Assembly (NCBI GenBank): GCA_016218045.1
Contig: JACRFB010000039.1
Coordinates: 35,079 to 99,078 of the forward strand
DNA: 64,000 nucleotides
Direction of reading: 5' to 3'
Origin: Ignavibacteriota bacterium
Lineage (GTDB): Bacteria > Bacteroidota > Ignavibacteria > SZUA-365
A program made the translations under genes and the position numbers. Of the stretch, positions 1 through 9,466 are shown one piece after another. Every line of letters starts with the position of its first letter. Within the stretch, counting starts at the first letter, position 1. A model generated the notes under the pieces. That model was not told where the DNA came from, made no database searches, and worked only from the letters and a program-made list of their open reading frames with translations.

Positions 1-3000
1 CCACGAGCCAGCCGCCCTTGCTGATGTCGACGGGACCCTCGCGTCCCAGCCCCTCGTACTGCGCGCTGATCCTGATGTGCCGCTTGCCCAGATTCTCGAA
101 GAAGTCGTCGCCGTATGTGCCGTCGGCGCCGGAGGACCAGCCGGATGTGACCCAGCCGTAGATGTCGTCCTTGAACGGCACGGCGGGTTCGTTCGGATAC
201 GCTTCGCCGTTGCCCGTCATGAACGCGTCGTGCAGGAAGCCGGTCCGCGATTGGAAACGGTCGCCGCGGTCGTCGATCCAGTCGTCGACGCCGTCGTTGT
301 TGTCGTCGTCGAGAGCGGGTGGAATCAGCAACTGGGGAATAAAGACGTGGTAGGCGAAGGCGTCCTCGAGTATGGACACGGAATCCTGCGTGCGCGCGTT
401 CACGATCCACGGCTGATATTTCCCGCCGTCGATGGACACGATGCGGTCGATGTCGTAGCCGCCGTCGGGCCGGCGCGGCAAGGTGATTTTGTAGCCGCCC
501 ACGCCTTTCGGGATGTCGTAGAGGAAGTAGCCGAACACGCCGTCACCCAGTGCCTCGTTGCCCTCGATGGCGAGCGAGGGATCGTTGAAATCCACATCGT
601 GCCCCGCGTTGCGGATCCAGTAGTACGTGTATTCCGTCGAGGCGTCGATGTCGAAGGTGAGCTGCGCCTTGCCGTACGCGGGCAGGGTCGGGAGCACGCG
701 CGTGTTGGTCGAATCGGTGATGGTGAAATTGTTCGTGATGTATTCGAACTGCAGGGGATTCGGCAGCGGCGCGTAATACGTGTACGTGGTGCGTATCGGC
801 GTGTGCCGTGTTTCGCCGAAGATGGTCGTGTACTCGAGATTCGAGTACAGCGAACGGCTCGGCGTGTACGTGTTCATGTCGATCTCCTCGCCGCCGAGCG
901 AGAGTACGGCGATGAACTCGCGGTGCGGCTGCGGAACCGTGCCCGCGCAGCGGTCGGTGGGCCGCAGCGTGTAGCGGCTCTTCGCCGTGTCGATGAAGGT
1001 GAAACCCTCGTAGTTGTGTATCGATTGATACACGAGTTGTTTCCAGGGGATGAGACCCGCCGCGTCGCGCTCCATCCAATGTGTCCACGACGTGTCCTGC
1101 AGATTTGGTGACTGCCCTGGCCTGGAATACGGATAAAACATGCCCGGAACATCCTCATCGAGCGATCCGCGCGCCTTCGCGATGCCCGCGGCCATCGGCA
1201 CCAGGTCGGGTGGATCGATCCACAATTCGTACGCGCAGTACGGATCGTGGAACTGATACCCTGCGACGGTGCCCACGGGCCAGGTCACCTTCCAGACGCG
1301 GATCTTGTCGCCCGGCTCCTCCACGTCCACCACACCGTCGCCATCGGTGTCCTGCGCGCGCAGTCCGTCGTGATCGATGTCCTCGTACAACGCCGTGTTC
1401 CCGCTGCGTAAATGTTCCCAGGGATTGAGCCAATAAACCGCGGTTTCCTCAATGGTGTAGTTCTTCGGGAAAATCGAGGCGGTGTCGAGCCAGGCGTCGG
1501 GATGGCCGTCGGAATCCATGTCGAACTCCGGAGCGGATTCGCTGTTGCTGCCGCGCAGCACGTCCACAAACTTTCCGCCCGGTGTTTTAAGTATCGGGAT
1601 GTCGAGTGTGCCGTCGGTCCAGTAGAAGGGCACGTCCTTCGGAATGTACTGCACGTAGCGCGTGCCCATGGCCGCGGTGCGCTCCTTGTTCTCCATGATC
1701 ATGAAGACCTTGAAGGGCTGGTAGTACAGTCCCAGGAAGTTCTTCCAGTTGCAGTCGGTGTCGGCCGCGAGGCGTGCGGAGAACAGCATGTCGACGTAGT
1801 TGCGGTACTTCACGTACGACACCGCGCCCTCGTCGTCGGAGTAGGACACCTGCGCGAGCGAGGCGTAAATGTAGTTCGCCCACGAGATGTATTTGTCCAC
1901 GCTGCCGTGTATCGCATCCGCGGGGTCGGGGGTGGTGATGCGATAGACGATCACCTTCTCCCCGTGTGCGGGCAGTGATATGCCGCTGAAGGTGACCGCG
2001 GGTTTGCTGTACTGCGACACGATTCCCGGAGTGACCACGTCCACAAACCGGAAGTAGTCGCGAATCGATTCGCGCACGGTGATGCCCGAGACGGGATTCG
2101 CGCCGAGATTGCGCAGTGTCACGCGTATTTCGAGCGTGTCGGCCCTGTCGAAGGACGCGGCGTTGTGCCCGCAACTCAACGAGTCGGGCACGTCGTTGTA
2201 CACCGAGCGTGTCACGTCCACCGATGTCGCGAACGCGTACATGATGGAGTTGAGCGCCCACTGCATTTCGCGAAGCGCGGAGCCGGTCGCGCCCTGCTGC
2301 AGGGCGTTGGATGCGCCGACGGTGGGCAGCGCGGTGTTGCACACCACGCGTCCGCCGCGCGCCGTGCTGCCGGTGAGCGCAAACACCACGGGTGTGCCCG
2401 TGCCCGCGAGCCGCGCGAGCACGCGCGCGCCGGGCGCGTCGACGAGCGGGATGTCGCCGGCGTACATGTCGGTGTTCCCCGCGGTGAAACTCGTGCCCAC
2501 GGGATGGGAGGCGTCGACGATATCTATCGCAACACGCCCGCTCGCGGGATCGGGCTGCACACTGCGCGAGTAATCGATGGAACCGGGCGGCAGCAGGCCG
2601 AGTTTCTCGATCATGTACACGGCATTTCCCTCGGTGTAAATGGTGCCGCCGCGCGCGAGAAAGGCGTGCAGGGCGGAACTGAGCCGCGGGTAGCGGACGC
2701 AGACGCTGTCCATGTGTGCGCGCCAGTCGAGTCCGTCGGAGGCAAACGCGGGAATGATGAGGAGCTGTGTCGGCCAGCCCAGGCCGGCCGAATCGATTTC
2801 CTTCTCGTTGATGTCGCACGAGATGCCGCTGACGAGAAACGACTCGATAAGATTCCGGAAATACACGGCCTCCCACGAGATGCTGCTGTTGTTGCGCCGC
2901 AGCCCGCTTTTCCATACCGCGATGCTCCGGGCGTTCGCCTTGAACGTCACCGCGTAATGCGTCTCGTTCTTCCATGCATAGGCGGGCGCGGGCTGCGAGG

Positions 3001-3298
3001 TCAGCCCTGCGTACTGCGACGTCACCACGTCGGGGTACACAAAACTCCCGCGCTCGGGACCGGAGGTGATCCAGTACACGGACCGTTCGCCCCAGCGCGG
3101 AAACAGCGCCGTGTCGAGCGTCGACGGGGCGAAGTGATAATCGGCGCTCGCCTGCGCGAGCGCAAACTTGTAGGCCTTGAGAAGATCCGCCTGGCGGGCG
3201 TCGGTCGGAATCAGCACTGCCTGCGCAAGCAGTGCGACCGGCGCGACGAATGACACACAGAATACAACGGCGATCCGGAATGCGCGAAGATGCTGCAT
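1..3298 (-). CDS. Large exported protein of unknown function (3' end outside window)
   Basis: Minus-strand reading frame open from an ATG at 3298 to the window edge (about 1099 codons; the C-terminus is missing). The start has a GGAG ribosome site 6 bases upstream and a clear signal peptide (MQHLRAFRIAVVFC...ALLAQA). The N-terminal third contains a stretch resembling the glutamine-amidotransferase-like fold seen in DUF4350-type proteins (LARGGTIYTEGNAVY), then a beta-sandwich stretch like DUF11 or CARDB (DTLEIRVTLRNLGANPVSG). Further on are acidic Asp-rich loops of the calcium-binding TSP3/EF-hand type (DTDGDGVVDVEE, DDNNDGVDDW). Such proteins in this phylum usually end with a T9SS sorting domain, but that part is not visible here. 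The protein is probably secreted or surface-exposed. No enzymatic motif was recognised. Confidence 0.8.
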   Translation of the reverse strand, partial: MQHLRAFRIAVVFCVSFVAPVALLAQAVLIPTDARQADLLKAYKFALAQASADYHFAPSTLDTALFPRWGERSVYWITSGPERGSFVYPDVVTSQYAGLTSQPAPAYAWKNETHYAVTFKANARSIAVWKSGLRRNNSSISWEAVYFRNLIESFLVSGISCDINEKEIDSAGLGWPTQLLIIPAFASDGLDWRAHMDSVCVRYPRLSSALHAFLARGGTIYTEGNAVYMIEKLGLLPPGSIDYSRSVQPDPASGRVAIDIVDASHPVGTSFTAGNTDMYAGDIPLVDAPGARVLARLAGTGTPVVFALTGSTARGGRVVCNTALPTVGASNALQQGATGSALREMQWALNSIMYAFATSVDVTRSVYNDVPDSLSCGHNAASFDRADTLEIRVTLRNLGANPVSGITVRESIRDYFRFVDVVTPGIVSQYSKPAVTFSGISLPAHGEKVIVYRITTPDPADAIHGSVDKYISWANYIYASLAQVSYSDDEGAVSYVKYRNYVDMLFSARLAADTDCNWKNFLGLYYQPFKVFMIMENKERTAAMGTRYVQYIPKDVPFYWTDGTLDIPILKTPGGKFVDVLRGSNSESAPEFDMDSDGHPDAWLDTASIFPKNYTIEETAVYWLNPWEHLRSGNTALYEDIDHDGLRAQDTDGDGVVDVEEPGDKIRVWKVTWPVGTVAGYQFHDPYCAYELWIDPPDLVPMAAGIAKARGSLDEDVPGMFYPYSRPGQSPNLQDTSWTHWMERDAAGLIPWKQLVYQSIHNYEGFTFIDTAKSRYTLRPTDRCAGTVPQPHREFIAVLSLGGEEIDMNTYTPSRSLYSNLEYTTIFGETRHTPIRTTYTYYAPLPNPLQFEYITNNFTITDSTNTRVLPTLPAYGKAQLTFDIDASTEYTYYWIRNAGHDVDFNDPSLAIEGNEALGDGVFGYFLYDIPKGVGGYKITLPRRPDGGYDIDRIVSIDGGKYQPWIVNARTQDSVSILEDAFAYHVFIPQLLIPPALDDDNNDGVDDWIDDRGDRFQSRTGFLHDAFMTGNGEAYPNEPAVPFKDDIYGWVTSGWSSGADGTYGDDFFENLGKRHIRISAQYEGLGREGPVDISKGGWLV

Positions 3299-3378
3299 GA
3301 CAACTCCTGCATCATGGATGGGAGACGGGAAACGGAGATTCGGAGCCGTATATATTATATAACGGATCTCGTTGTCTG

Positions 3379-3407
3379 ATACTACGGTATTCTTCGGAGA
3401 AAGTCAA
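3379..3407 (-). promoter_or_regulatory. Sigma70-like promoter of the large exported protein
   Basis: On the minus strand TTGACT (3402-3407) and TAGTAT (3379-3384) are separated by 17 bases, about 80 bases upstream of the ATG at 3298. A very AT-rich stretch with TATAAT lies between this and the gene (about 3348-3362) and could be an alternative -10. Assigned by pattern only. Confidence 0.45.
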
Positions 3408-3507
3408 TTCCCGCAGCACCGTGCTGTGCAGACTTTTCCCCGGGATGACGCGTAGGCGGGTAAAGGAGGATGGAAGTCGTGAGAACGCGGCCGGGACCGC
3501 AGGAGTG

Positions 3508-5010
3508 TCAGTCCGCGCGCTCCACAACATGGACCGGAATGCGCAGGCGGAATTCGGTTCCCTCGCCAAAGACGCTGTGCACCGTGACGTTGCCGTGATA
3601 GGATTCAACGATCTGTTTCACGATCGAGAGGCCGAGGCCCGTGCCGGGAATCGCACGCGTGAGTTCGTTCTTGGCGCGGTAGAATTGGCGGAATAGATTC
3701 TCGACCTCGGCGGGCCGCATGCCGATGCCCGTGTCGCGCACGGTGAGAAGCACCGAGCCGTCTGACGCCGTCGCGCCGATCACGATGTCGCCGCCCTCGC
3801 GGTTGTACTTGATCGCGTTGCTGAGCAGGTTGGTGAGCACGCGGGCGAATTCCTCGCGGTCGACCTCGATGGGCGGGAGGCCGTCGTCGAAACGGGTTTC
3901 GAAGCGGAGCCCGCGCGCCTGCATCTGCTGGCGCAGGAGTTCCTCGACCTGCGCCGTCAGGTCGGGGATGCTGACAGCGGCGATTTCGCGCCGCGCCGTG
4001 CCCAGTTCCATGCGGCTGATGTTGAGCAGATCGTTGATCAATTCCACCAGCGCCTTCAGGCGTTCCGACGAGCGGTGCACCATCGTGTCGTAGGTCCCGA
4101 GGTCCGGCCCGAGCAGCTTGTCCTTCATTGTGTCGAGGTAGCCGCTGATGGCGGCGAGCGGGGCCTTGAGTTCGTGCGCCACCATCGAGACGAACTGCGA
4201 CTTCTGCATCTCGAGACGTTTCGGCTCGGTGACGTCCTGCACCGTGGTCACATACCCGATTATGGACTGGCCCGCGTCGCGCAGCGGCACGGTTTTCATC
4301 GAGAGCACCAGCTCGAGCCCCGGTTTCATCTCCCATTCGCGCGACACGAGTTCGACGCCCTCGGGCGCCTTTGACGCCGCGTCACGGATCAACTCCACCA
4401 CCGGCTCGGGGAAGATGTCGGCGATGCGAGCGCCCGCCTTCACGCGCGAGGAAAGTTCGAACAGCGCGCGGGCGCGCGGGTTCGCGAGCACGATCTCGTC
4501 CTGCAGATTCGTCACAAACACCGCGTCGCTGATCGCATTGATGATGGTGCGCAGGCGGCTCTGCTCCAGATGTATCTCGAGGAGGCGGCGCTCCTGCTCC
4601 GCGCGCAGTTCGCGCGCCTCGAGCGTCAGGCGGCGCTTCTCGAGAGCGCGGCGCACCTCGAAGACGATCTGGTCGGGCGTGAAGGGTTTGGGGATGTACG
4701 TGTACGCGCCCGTGCGTGTTGCCTCGACGGCGGAGTCGATGCCGGCGAAGGCCGTCATCATGAGATATTCGGTGTCGGGCCGCTGTTCACGCAGAGTGCG
4801 GAGCACCGCGAGTCCGTCGATGTCGGGCATCTTCAGGTCGAGCAGCACGATGTCGAAGTCGCGCGCCAAGCCGCGCTCGATGCCCTCTGTGCCGTTCTCG
4901 GCCACGGCGACATCGAATCCTTCCATGGCGAAGATCCGCGAGATACCCTCGCGCATGCCGAACTCGTCGTCCACGACAAGAAGCTGCGGCCGTGCGCCGG
5001 GCGCGGTCAT
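3508..5010 (-). CDS. Response regulator receiver-PAS-histidine kinase
   Basis: 500 residues. An N-terminal receiver domain (residues about 9-125) has the acidic pair D14/D15, phosphoacceptor D58 (LLDLKMP) and K108. A coiled linker leads into a PAS domain (about 150-262), then a HisKA domain with H279 (SMVAHELKAPLA) and an HATPase with N box (NLLSNAIKYN), DTGIGM and GTGLGLSIVKQ. There are no membrane segments, so it should be cytosolic. It could take a phosphate at D58 and relay it through its own kinase module. The start at 5010 was chosen because GGGAG lies 7 bases upstream; longer starts would run into the sensor gene whose stop is at 5033. The 22-base gap says the two genes are co-transcribed, which makes this a likely partner of the upstream hydrogenase-like sensor. 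Confidence 0.88.
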   Translation of the reverse strand: MTAPGARPQLLVVDDEFGMREGISRIFAMEGFDVAVAENGTEGIERGLARDFDIVLLDLKMPDIDGLAVLRTLREQRPDTEYLMMTAFAGIDSAVEATRTGAYTYIPKPFTPDQIVFEVRRALEKRRLTLEARELRAEQERRLLEIHLEQSRLRTIINAISDAVFVTNLQDEIVLANPRARALFELSSRVKAGARIADIFPEPVVELIRDAASKAPEGVELVSREWEMKPGLELVLSMKTVPLRDAGQSIIGYVTTVQDVTEPKRLEMQKSQFVSMVAHELKAPLAAISGYLDTMKDKLLGPDLGTYDTMVHRSSERLKALVELINDLLNISRMELGTARREIAAVSIPDLTAQVEELLRQQMQARGLRFETRFDDGLPPIEVDREEFARVLTNLLSNAIKYNREGGDIVIGATASDGSVLLTVRDTGIGMRPAEVENLFRQFYRAKNELTRAIPGTGLGLSIVKQIVESYHGNVTVHSVFGEGTEFRLRIPVHVVERAD

Positions 5011-5032
5011 GCGGGCACTCCCGCGATGTGTG

Positions 5033-7081
5033 TCATGAGGCGGATTCCGCGCGGGTGACGGACGAGGCGGAGAGCGCCGAGGCGAGTTCAGCGGGCGTGC
5101 TCGGACCCGAATGCATGCCACGCACGTCCACCGGTATTGTGACCGTGAACGTGGTGCCCGCATCGGGCGTGCTGCGCACGCCGATGTGTCCGTGATGCAT
5201 CTTCACAATGCCGTAGGCGATGGGGAGGCCCAGGCCCGTCCCCTTGCCGATCTGTTTCGTGGTGAAAAACGGCGTGAAGAGCCGCGGCATGTTTTCCTTC
5301 GGTATGCCGATGCCGGTGTCGCTGATCGTGAAGACGATTTCGCCCGGCTGCGCGCCCTGTGCGGCGGCGAGGGTCAGCACGCCGCCCGAGGGCATCGCTT
5401 CGCAGCCGTTCAGCGCGATGTTGAGGAGCACCTGTTTCATCTGGTCGGCGTCGATGTACAGGCGCGGCAGCGCGTCCGTGACGGTGACGACAAAACGCAC
5501 CTTCGCGGCATCCTCGCGCCGCTCGAGCATGGCGACAATGGAGGAGAGCAGATCGTCGGCGCTTGTGTCGACCACCGAGAGTTTACCCTGCCGCGCGAAG
5601 TTGAGCAGGCTCGACACGATGGTCTTGCAGCGGTTGGCTTCCTCGATCACAAACGCGACATCCTTGGCGGCGGGATCGGAGTCCTTGAGCTGCCGCAGCA
5701 GCAGATGCGCGTACAGCAGGATGGTGCCGAGCGGATTGTTGATCTCGTGCGCGACGCCCGCAGCGAGCTGTCCGACCGAGGCGAGTTTTTCGGAATGGAT
5801 GAGTTGCTCCTGCGCCTGCGCGAGCTCGCGATGCGCGCGCTCGAGCGTGTCGATGGTGTAGGGCAGGCACATCTCGGGTTCAGCGATGCCGCACGCGACG
5901 GCGGTGGCCAGATCGCGGCAGGTCGTGTAGCCGCAGGCGCCGCAGTTGAGGCGATCTTCCACGCGCTGTTTTCCCGACGCGGAAAGGATCGCCTCGATCT
6001 CGGCGGCGCCGACCTCGCGGTCGTGCACGGGCTTCGCCGTGAAGCCGCGGTCGAGATCGGTGCGCGCGTACGTCGCGATCGAGTTTTTCCAGATCGCGAC
6101 GTTCAGATCGCTGGTGCGCTCGCGCACGTATTGAATGATGCGCTCGCGCTTCTCGAAGTGGCTGAGCGGCGAATGCATACCCGGCCCGTTGATGCAGCCC
6201 TCGCAGAAAAGGATGTCGACGAGTTTTGCTCCGACCCTGCCGGCGGCGATTTCGTCGATGATGTTCAGGCAGCGGTCGCGTCCCTCCACCACGATCACCT
6301 GCTCGTCCATCGCGTCGGAACTCATGCCGGCGCTTTTGAGCAGTCCGCCCGCCACGGGATAGATCTGTCCGAGATTCCCGCGCGGCTGGTCGAACTCGCG
6401 CTCCATCGAGACCGACGGATCGACCTCGGCGACATCGAACAGTTTGATGATCTCGTCGAAGGTGAGCGCCTCGTCCACAACATCGGCGACCGCGGGATCG
6501 AGGATCTCGAGTTTTTTTGCGATGCAGGGTCCGAGAAACACCACGTACGCGTCTCGGCCGTACCGTTCGCGGGCAACCTTGCCGGCCGCGATCATGGGCG
6601 ACACGATGGGCGCAAGTGTCGGGAGGAGTTCGGGATGAAATTTTTCGACCAGCTCGACCACGGCGGGGCAGGGGGTGGTGATTGTCACACCCTGCGCATG
6701 TTCGAGACGGTGGCGGTATTCCATGCTGACGAGATCGGCGCCGAAACCGACCTCGAGCACCTTCGTGAAGCCCAGTTCCCGCAGTGCCCCCACAACCTGC
6801 AGCGGGCGCACCATCGGGAAGGCCGCCGGGAACGAGGGTGCGAGCAGGGCGATTCGCTCGTGTGTGGACACGCGGCGGAGGGAGTCGAGCACATCCTCGA
6901 TGCCGTTGCGCACGGCCTTGGCGTTCTGCGAACAGACCTTCACGCAGTTCCCGCAGCCGATGCAGCGATCCGCGATGACAACCGCCTGTCCCCGGTTGAT
7001 CTGTATCGCCTTTGCAGGACACTCCCGTACGCAGCAGTAGCAGCGTTTGCAGCGTTCGGGTATCGTTGAAACAACGGACAT
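5033..7081 (-). CDS. Sensory [FeFe]-hydrogenase-like histidine kinase (HydS / group C type)
   Basis: 682 residues. Two [4Fe-4S] ferredoxin motifs come first (C11/C14/C17/C21 and C40/C43/C46/C50), then a hydrogenase large-subunit-like domain (about 75-330). Its three H-cluster motifs are degenerate: TTPCP (C138) in place of TSCCP, GPCIAKKLE (C186) close to canonical, and FCEGCINGPG (C293/C296) in place of CxGGC. A further CoA-synthase/RnfB-type FeS motif follows (C380/C383/C388/C405), then HisKA with H445 (VAHEINNP) and an HATPase (DTGIGIP, GTGLGLP). In known [FeFe] hydrogenases this architecture defines the histidine-kinase-linked sensory group, thought to sense H2 or redox state rather than turn H2 over. 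It lies divergent to the catalytic hydrogenase operon, which supports that role. The protein is cytosolic. The probable target is the receiver protein at 7417 and/or the hybrid kinase at 3508. Confidence 0.9.
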   Translation of the reverse strand: MSVVSTIPERCKRCYCCVRECPAKAIQINRGQAVVIADRCIGCGNCVKVCSQNAKAVRNGIEDVLDSLRRVSTHERIALLAPSFPAAFPMVRPLQVVGALRELGFTKVLEVGFGADLVSMEYRHRLEHAQGVTITTPCPAVVELVEKFHPELLPTLAPIVSPMIAAGKVARERYGRDAYVVFLGPCIAKKLEILDPAVADVVDEALTFDEIIKLFDVAEVDPSVSMEREFDQPRGNLGQIYPVAGGLLKSAGMSSDAMDEQVIVVEGRDRCLNIIDEIAAGRVGAKLVDILFCEGCINGPGMHSPLSHFEKRERIIQYVRERTSDLNVAIWKNSIATYARTDLDRGFTAKPVHDREVGAAEIEAILSASGKQRVEDRLNCGACGYTTCRDLATAVACGIAEPEMCLPYTIDTLERAHRELAQAQEQLIHSEKLASVGQLAAGVAHEINNPLGTILLYAHLLLRQLKDSDPAAKDVAFVIEEANRCKTIVSSLLNFARQGKLSVVDTSADDLLSSIVAMLERREDAAKVRFVVTVTDALPRLYIDADQMKQVLLNIALNGCEAMPSGGVLTLAAAQGAQPGEIVFTISDTGIGIPKENMPRLFTPFFTTKQIGKGTGLGLPIAYGIVKMHHGHIGVRSTPDAGTTFTVTIPVDVRGMHSGPSTPAELASALSASSVTRAESAS

Positions 7082-7416
7082 AGACCTAGGTGCGTGTGTG
7101 TGAATCGACGGATAACGGATACCGTGGATTCAAAAGTCCGAAATACATCCGTCCAAAACAAGTCTGAATTTATCCCGATTGGTGAATTTCTTCACGGACG
7201 CGGGCGGTACAAGACATGTGTATTCGGACACAATCCCGCCTTTTTACACGAATTACCCAATTTTTCGTTTTGACGGGTTCGGACTAGTGAGTATTTTAGC
7301 GATTGAACTTTTTCTACCCGCTGCACACGCGTCACCCGTCAGCCCACATTTTCCACCCTCGCGGCACCCCCCTTCGTCCTCGGCAACGCACCTCTCATAC
7401 ACCAAGTGGAGTTCCC
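7082..7416. other. Divergent intergenic region of the hydrogenase locus
   Basis: 335 bases between the sensor kinase (minus) and the hydrogenase operon (plus), more AT-rich than its surroundings, with several T runs. It must carry both promoters. A good candidate is visible only for the plus strand. No gene or clear dyad operator was recognised. Confidence 0.6.
7270..7297 (+). promoter_or_regulatory. Sigma70-like promoter of the hydrogenase operon
   Basis: TTGACG (7270-7275) and TATTTT (7292-7297) with a 16-base spacer, about 120 bases before the first start codon at 7417. Pattern match only. Confidence 0.4.
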
Positions 7417-7812
7417 ATGCACAAAATCGCAATCATCGACGATGATCCGGATATCGTCGAAGCGAATTCGATCCTTCTCGAGGCCAACGGCTTCAGCGTC
7501 GTCACGGCGGGAGCGGTCGACGAGGCCATCGCGCTCGTGTCGCGCGAACATCCCGACCTGATCATCCTCGACGTGATGATGCAGGAGCCGGATGACGGCT
7601 TCTACCTTGCGAACAAGTTCCGCAAGATGGGCGTCGACGCGCCGATCATCATGCTCACATCGGTGTCGAAGGCCATCGGTTTTAATTTCGGCGCCAGCGA
7701 AATGGTGCCGATCGAGGAGTTTCTCGAGAAGCCCGTGCCCCCTTCCACGCTGCTCGACAGGGTCAAGTTCCACCTCGCACAAGCCAAGCGGAGCAACCAT
7801 GCTAGTCACTGA
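7417..7812 (+). CDS. Receiver-only response regulator
   Basis: 131 residues forming a single receiver domain: acidic residues in IIDDDPD, phosphoacceptor D52 (LIILDVMM) and K105 (EEFLEKPVPP). There is no output domain. The start at 7417 has GGAG 5 bases upstream; an in-frame earlier start at 7303 would add a low-complexity tail without domain support. It is the first gene of the hydrogenase operon and overlaps the next gene by 14 bases, so expression is coupled to the NuoE-like subunit. A lone receiver beside a HydS-type kinase suggests a phosphorelay intermediate or a protein-protein regulator of the hydrogenase. Its role is inferred from position. Confidence 0.87.
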   Translation: MHKIAIIDDDPDIVEANSILLEANGFSVVTAGAVDEAIALVSREHPDLIILDVMMQEPDDGFYLANKFRKMGVDAPIIMLTSVSKAIGFNFGASEMVPIEEFLEKPVPPSTLLDRVKFHLAQAKRSNHASH

Positions 7813-8272
7813 GAAAAACGCACTCACCGAACAGATCGAACGGCTGGTCGAAGCACACGGCACCGGACGCGAGGCGCTGCTCCCGATTCTTCAGCAGATC
7901 CAGATAAAGTACGGTCATATATCCGAATTTGCGCAGCAGGAAATCGCGCGCTTGCTCGACATTCATCCTGTGGAAGTGTACAGCGTCATCAGCTTCTACT
8001 CGTTCCTGAGCACCGCGCCGAAGGGCCGCACGATCGTGCGCCTGTGCCGCACCATTTCCTGCGACATGGCGGGCAAGGATTCCGTCGTGCGCGCGATCGA
8101 GCGCGAAGTGGGCGTGTCGTTCGGCGAGACGACGAAGGACCGCAAATTCTCGCTCGAATTCATCAATTGCATGGGCATGTGCGACCAGGGTCCGGCGATG
8201 CTCGTGAACGACGAAGTGCACACGCGGCTCACGCCGCAGTCGGTCGTCACCATTCTTAAAAGCCGCATGTAG
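7799..8272 (+). CDS. hydC: NuoE-like [2Fe-2S] subunit of NAD(P)-linked [FeFe] hydrogenase
   Basis: 157 residues, a normal length for the thioredoxin-like NuoE/HydC/HndA family. The [2Fe-2S] ligands are visible as C-x4-C (RLCRTISCD) and C-x3-C (NCMGMCDQGP). An N-terminal helical part (VEVYSVISFYSF) is typical of the family. GCGGAG stands 6 bases before the ATG at 7799. In trimeric hydrogenases this subunit passes electrons between the flavin subunit and the rest of the complex; it acts in the cytoplasm with the next two gene products. Confidence 0.92.
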   Translation: MLVTEKNALTEQIERLVEAHGTGREALLPILQQIQIKYGHISEFAQQEIARLLDIHPVEVYSVISFYSFLSTAPKGRTIVRLCRTISCDMAGKDSVVRAIEREVGVSFGETTKDRKFSLEFINCMGMCDQGPAMLVNDEVHTRLTPQSVVTILKSRM

Positions 8273-8284
8273 GAGGCCGCCATC

Positions 8285-9454
8285 ATGGAACGAAAAGGCA
8301 TAGTGTTGTTTGACGCGGCCAATCACGGCAAGAGTCTCGCCGAGGCGCTGAAACGCACGCGGCAGGACATCATCATGGAAGTGCGCGAGTCGGGCCTCAA
8401 GGGCCGCGGCGGCGCAGGCTTCCCGACGGGCACCAAGTGGATGATCGCGGCAGCGGCGCAGGCAGACCAGAAGTACGTGGTCTGCAACGCCGACGAAGGC
8501 GAGCCCGGAACCTTCAAGGACCGCGTCCTCCTCGACGAATATGCGGAACTCGTGTTCGAGGGCATGGCGATCGCCGGCTACACGATCGGCGCGAGCAAGG
8601 GTTTCCTGTATCTGCGCGGCGAGTACCGCTATCTGCTTCCGAAACTCGAAGGTGTGCTCGCGGCGATGCGCGCCGACGGCCGCCTCGGCGAGAAGATTCT
8701 CGGCAGCGAGCTGAACTTCGACATTCAGATCCGTCTCGGATCGGGCGCGTACGTGTGCGGTGAAGAGACCGCGCTCATCGAATCGCTCGAGGGACATCGC
8801 GGCGAGGCGCGCAACCGTCCGCCGTTCCCGGTCAACACCGGTTATCTCGGCAAACCGACAACGGTAAACAACGTCGAGACCTTCGCGAGTGTCGCGGTGA
8901 TCCTGTCGAAGGGCGCCGAATGGTACAAGGGCATCGGGACCGACAAGTCCACCGGCTCGAAACTCGTGTCGGTATCGGGCGATTGTGACAAGCCAGGCGT
9001 GTACGAGATTCCGTTCGGCATGACCATCGCGGAGCTTCTCGCGCTCGTCGAGGCACGCGACACCAAGGCGGTGCAGGTGGGCGGCGCGTCCGGCATGTGC
9101 ATCCCGAAACACGAGTTCCACCGCACGGTCGCGTACGAGGACGTTGCGACGGGCGGATCGGTGATCGTGTTCAACGAGAGCCGCGACATGCTGCATGTGC
9201 TCAAGAACTTCATGGAATTCTTCACCGAGGAATCTTGCGGTCAGTGCACGCCGTGCCGCATCGGCAACGCGAAGCTGCTGGAAGGTGTGGAGAAAATCGA
9301 GAAGGGAACCTGCTCGATCAGCTACCTCAACGAGCTGGTCGAACTCGGCAAGTCGATGCAGATCGCATCGAAGTGCGGTCTCGGACAGTCGAGTCCGAAT
9401 CCCTTCATCTCGATCATGACCCATTTCCAGCACGAAATTTTCTCGCACCGCTAA
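8285..9454 (+). CDS. hydB: NuoF-like flavoprotein subunit of NAD(P)-linked [FeFe] hydrogenase
   Basis: 389 residues. The NADH/FMN domain shows GRGGAGFPTGTKW and the acidic NADEGEPGTFKDR stretch; the SLBB segment follows, then the [4Fe-4S] site ESCGQCTPCR with the last ligand in SKCGLG. It should bind FMN and NAD(P)(H). It lacks both the N-terminal thioredoxin-like [2Fe-2S] domain and the C-terminal ferredoxin domain found in HydB of Thermotoga maritima-type bifurcating enzymes (about 600 residues), so it is a core-only version. TAGGAGG precedes the start at 8285. It lies 12 bases after the NuoE-like gene and 12 bases before the catalytic subunit. Confidence 0.92.
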   Translation: MERKGIVLFDAANHGKSLAEALKRTRQDIIMEVRESGLKGRGGAGFPTGTKWMIAAAAQADQKYVVCNADEGEPGTFKDRVLLDEYAELVFEGMAIAGYTIGASKGFLYLRGEYRYLLPKLEGVLAAMRADGRLGEKILGSELNFDIQIRLGSGAYVCGEETALIESLEGHRGEARNRPPFPVNTGYLGKPTTVNNVETFASVAVILSKGAEWYKGIGTDKSTGSKLVSVSGDCDKPGVYEIPFGMTIAELLALVEARDTKAVQVGGASGMCIPKHEFHRTVAYEDVATGGSVIVFNESRDMLHVLKNFMEFFTEESCGQCTPCRIGNAKLLEGVEKIEKGTCSISYLNELVELGKSMQIASKCGLGQSSPNPFISIMTHFQHEIFSHR

Positions 9455-9466
9455 TCGGACACAGCC

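Noticed and set aside
7303..7416. Longer start for the receiver protein
   Set aside because: The extra residues are Pro/His/Arg-rich with no domain; the ribosome site fits the ATG at 7417.
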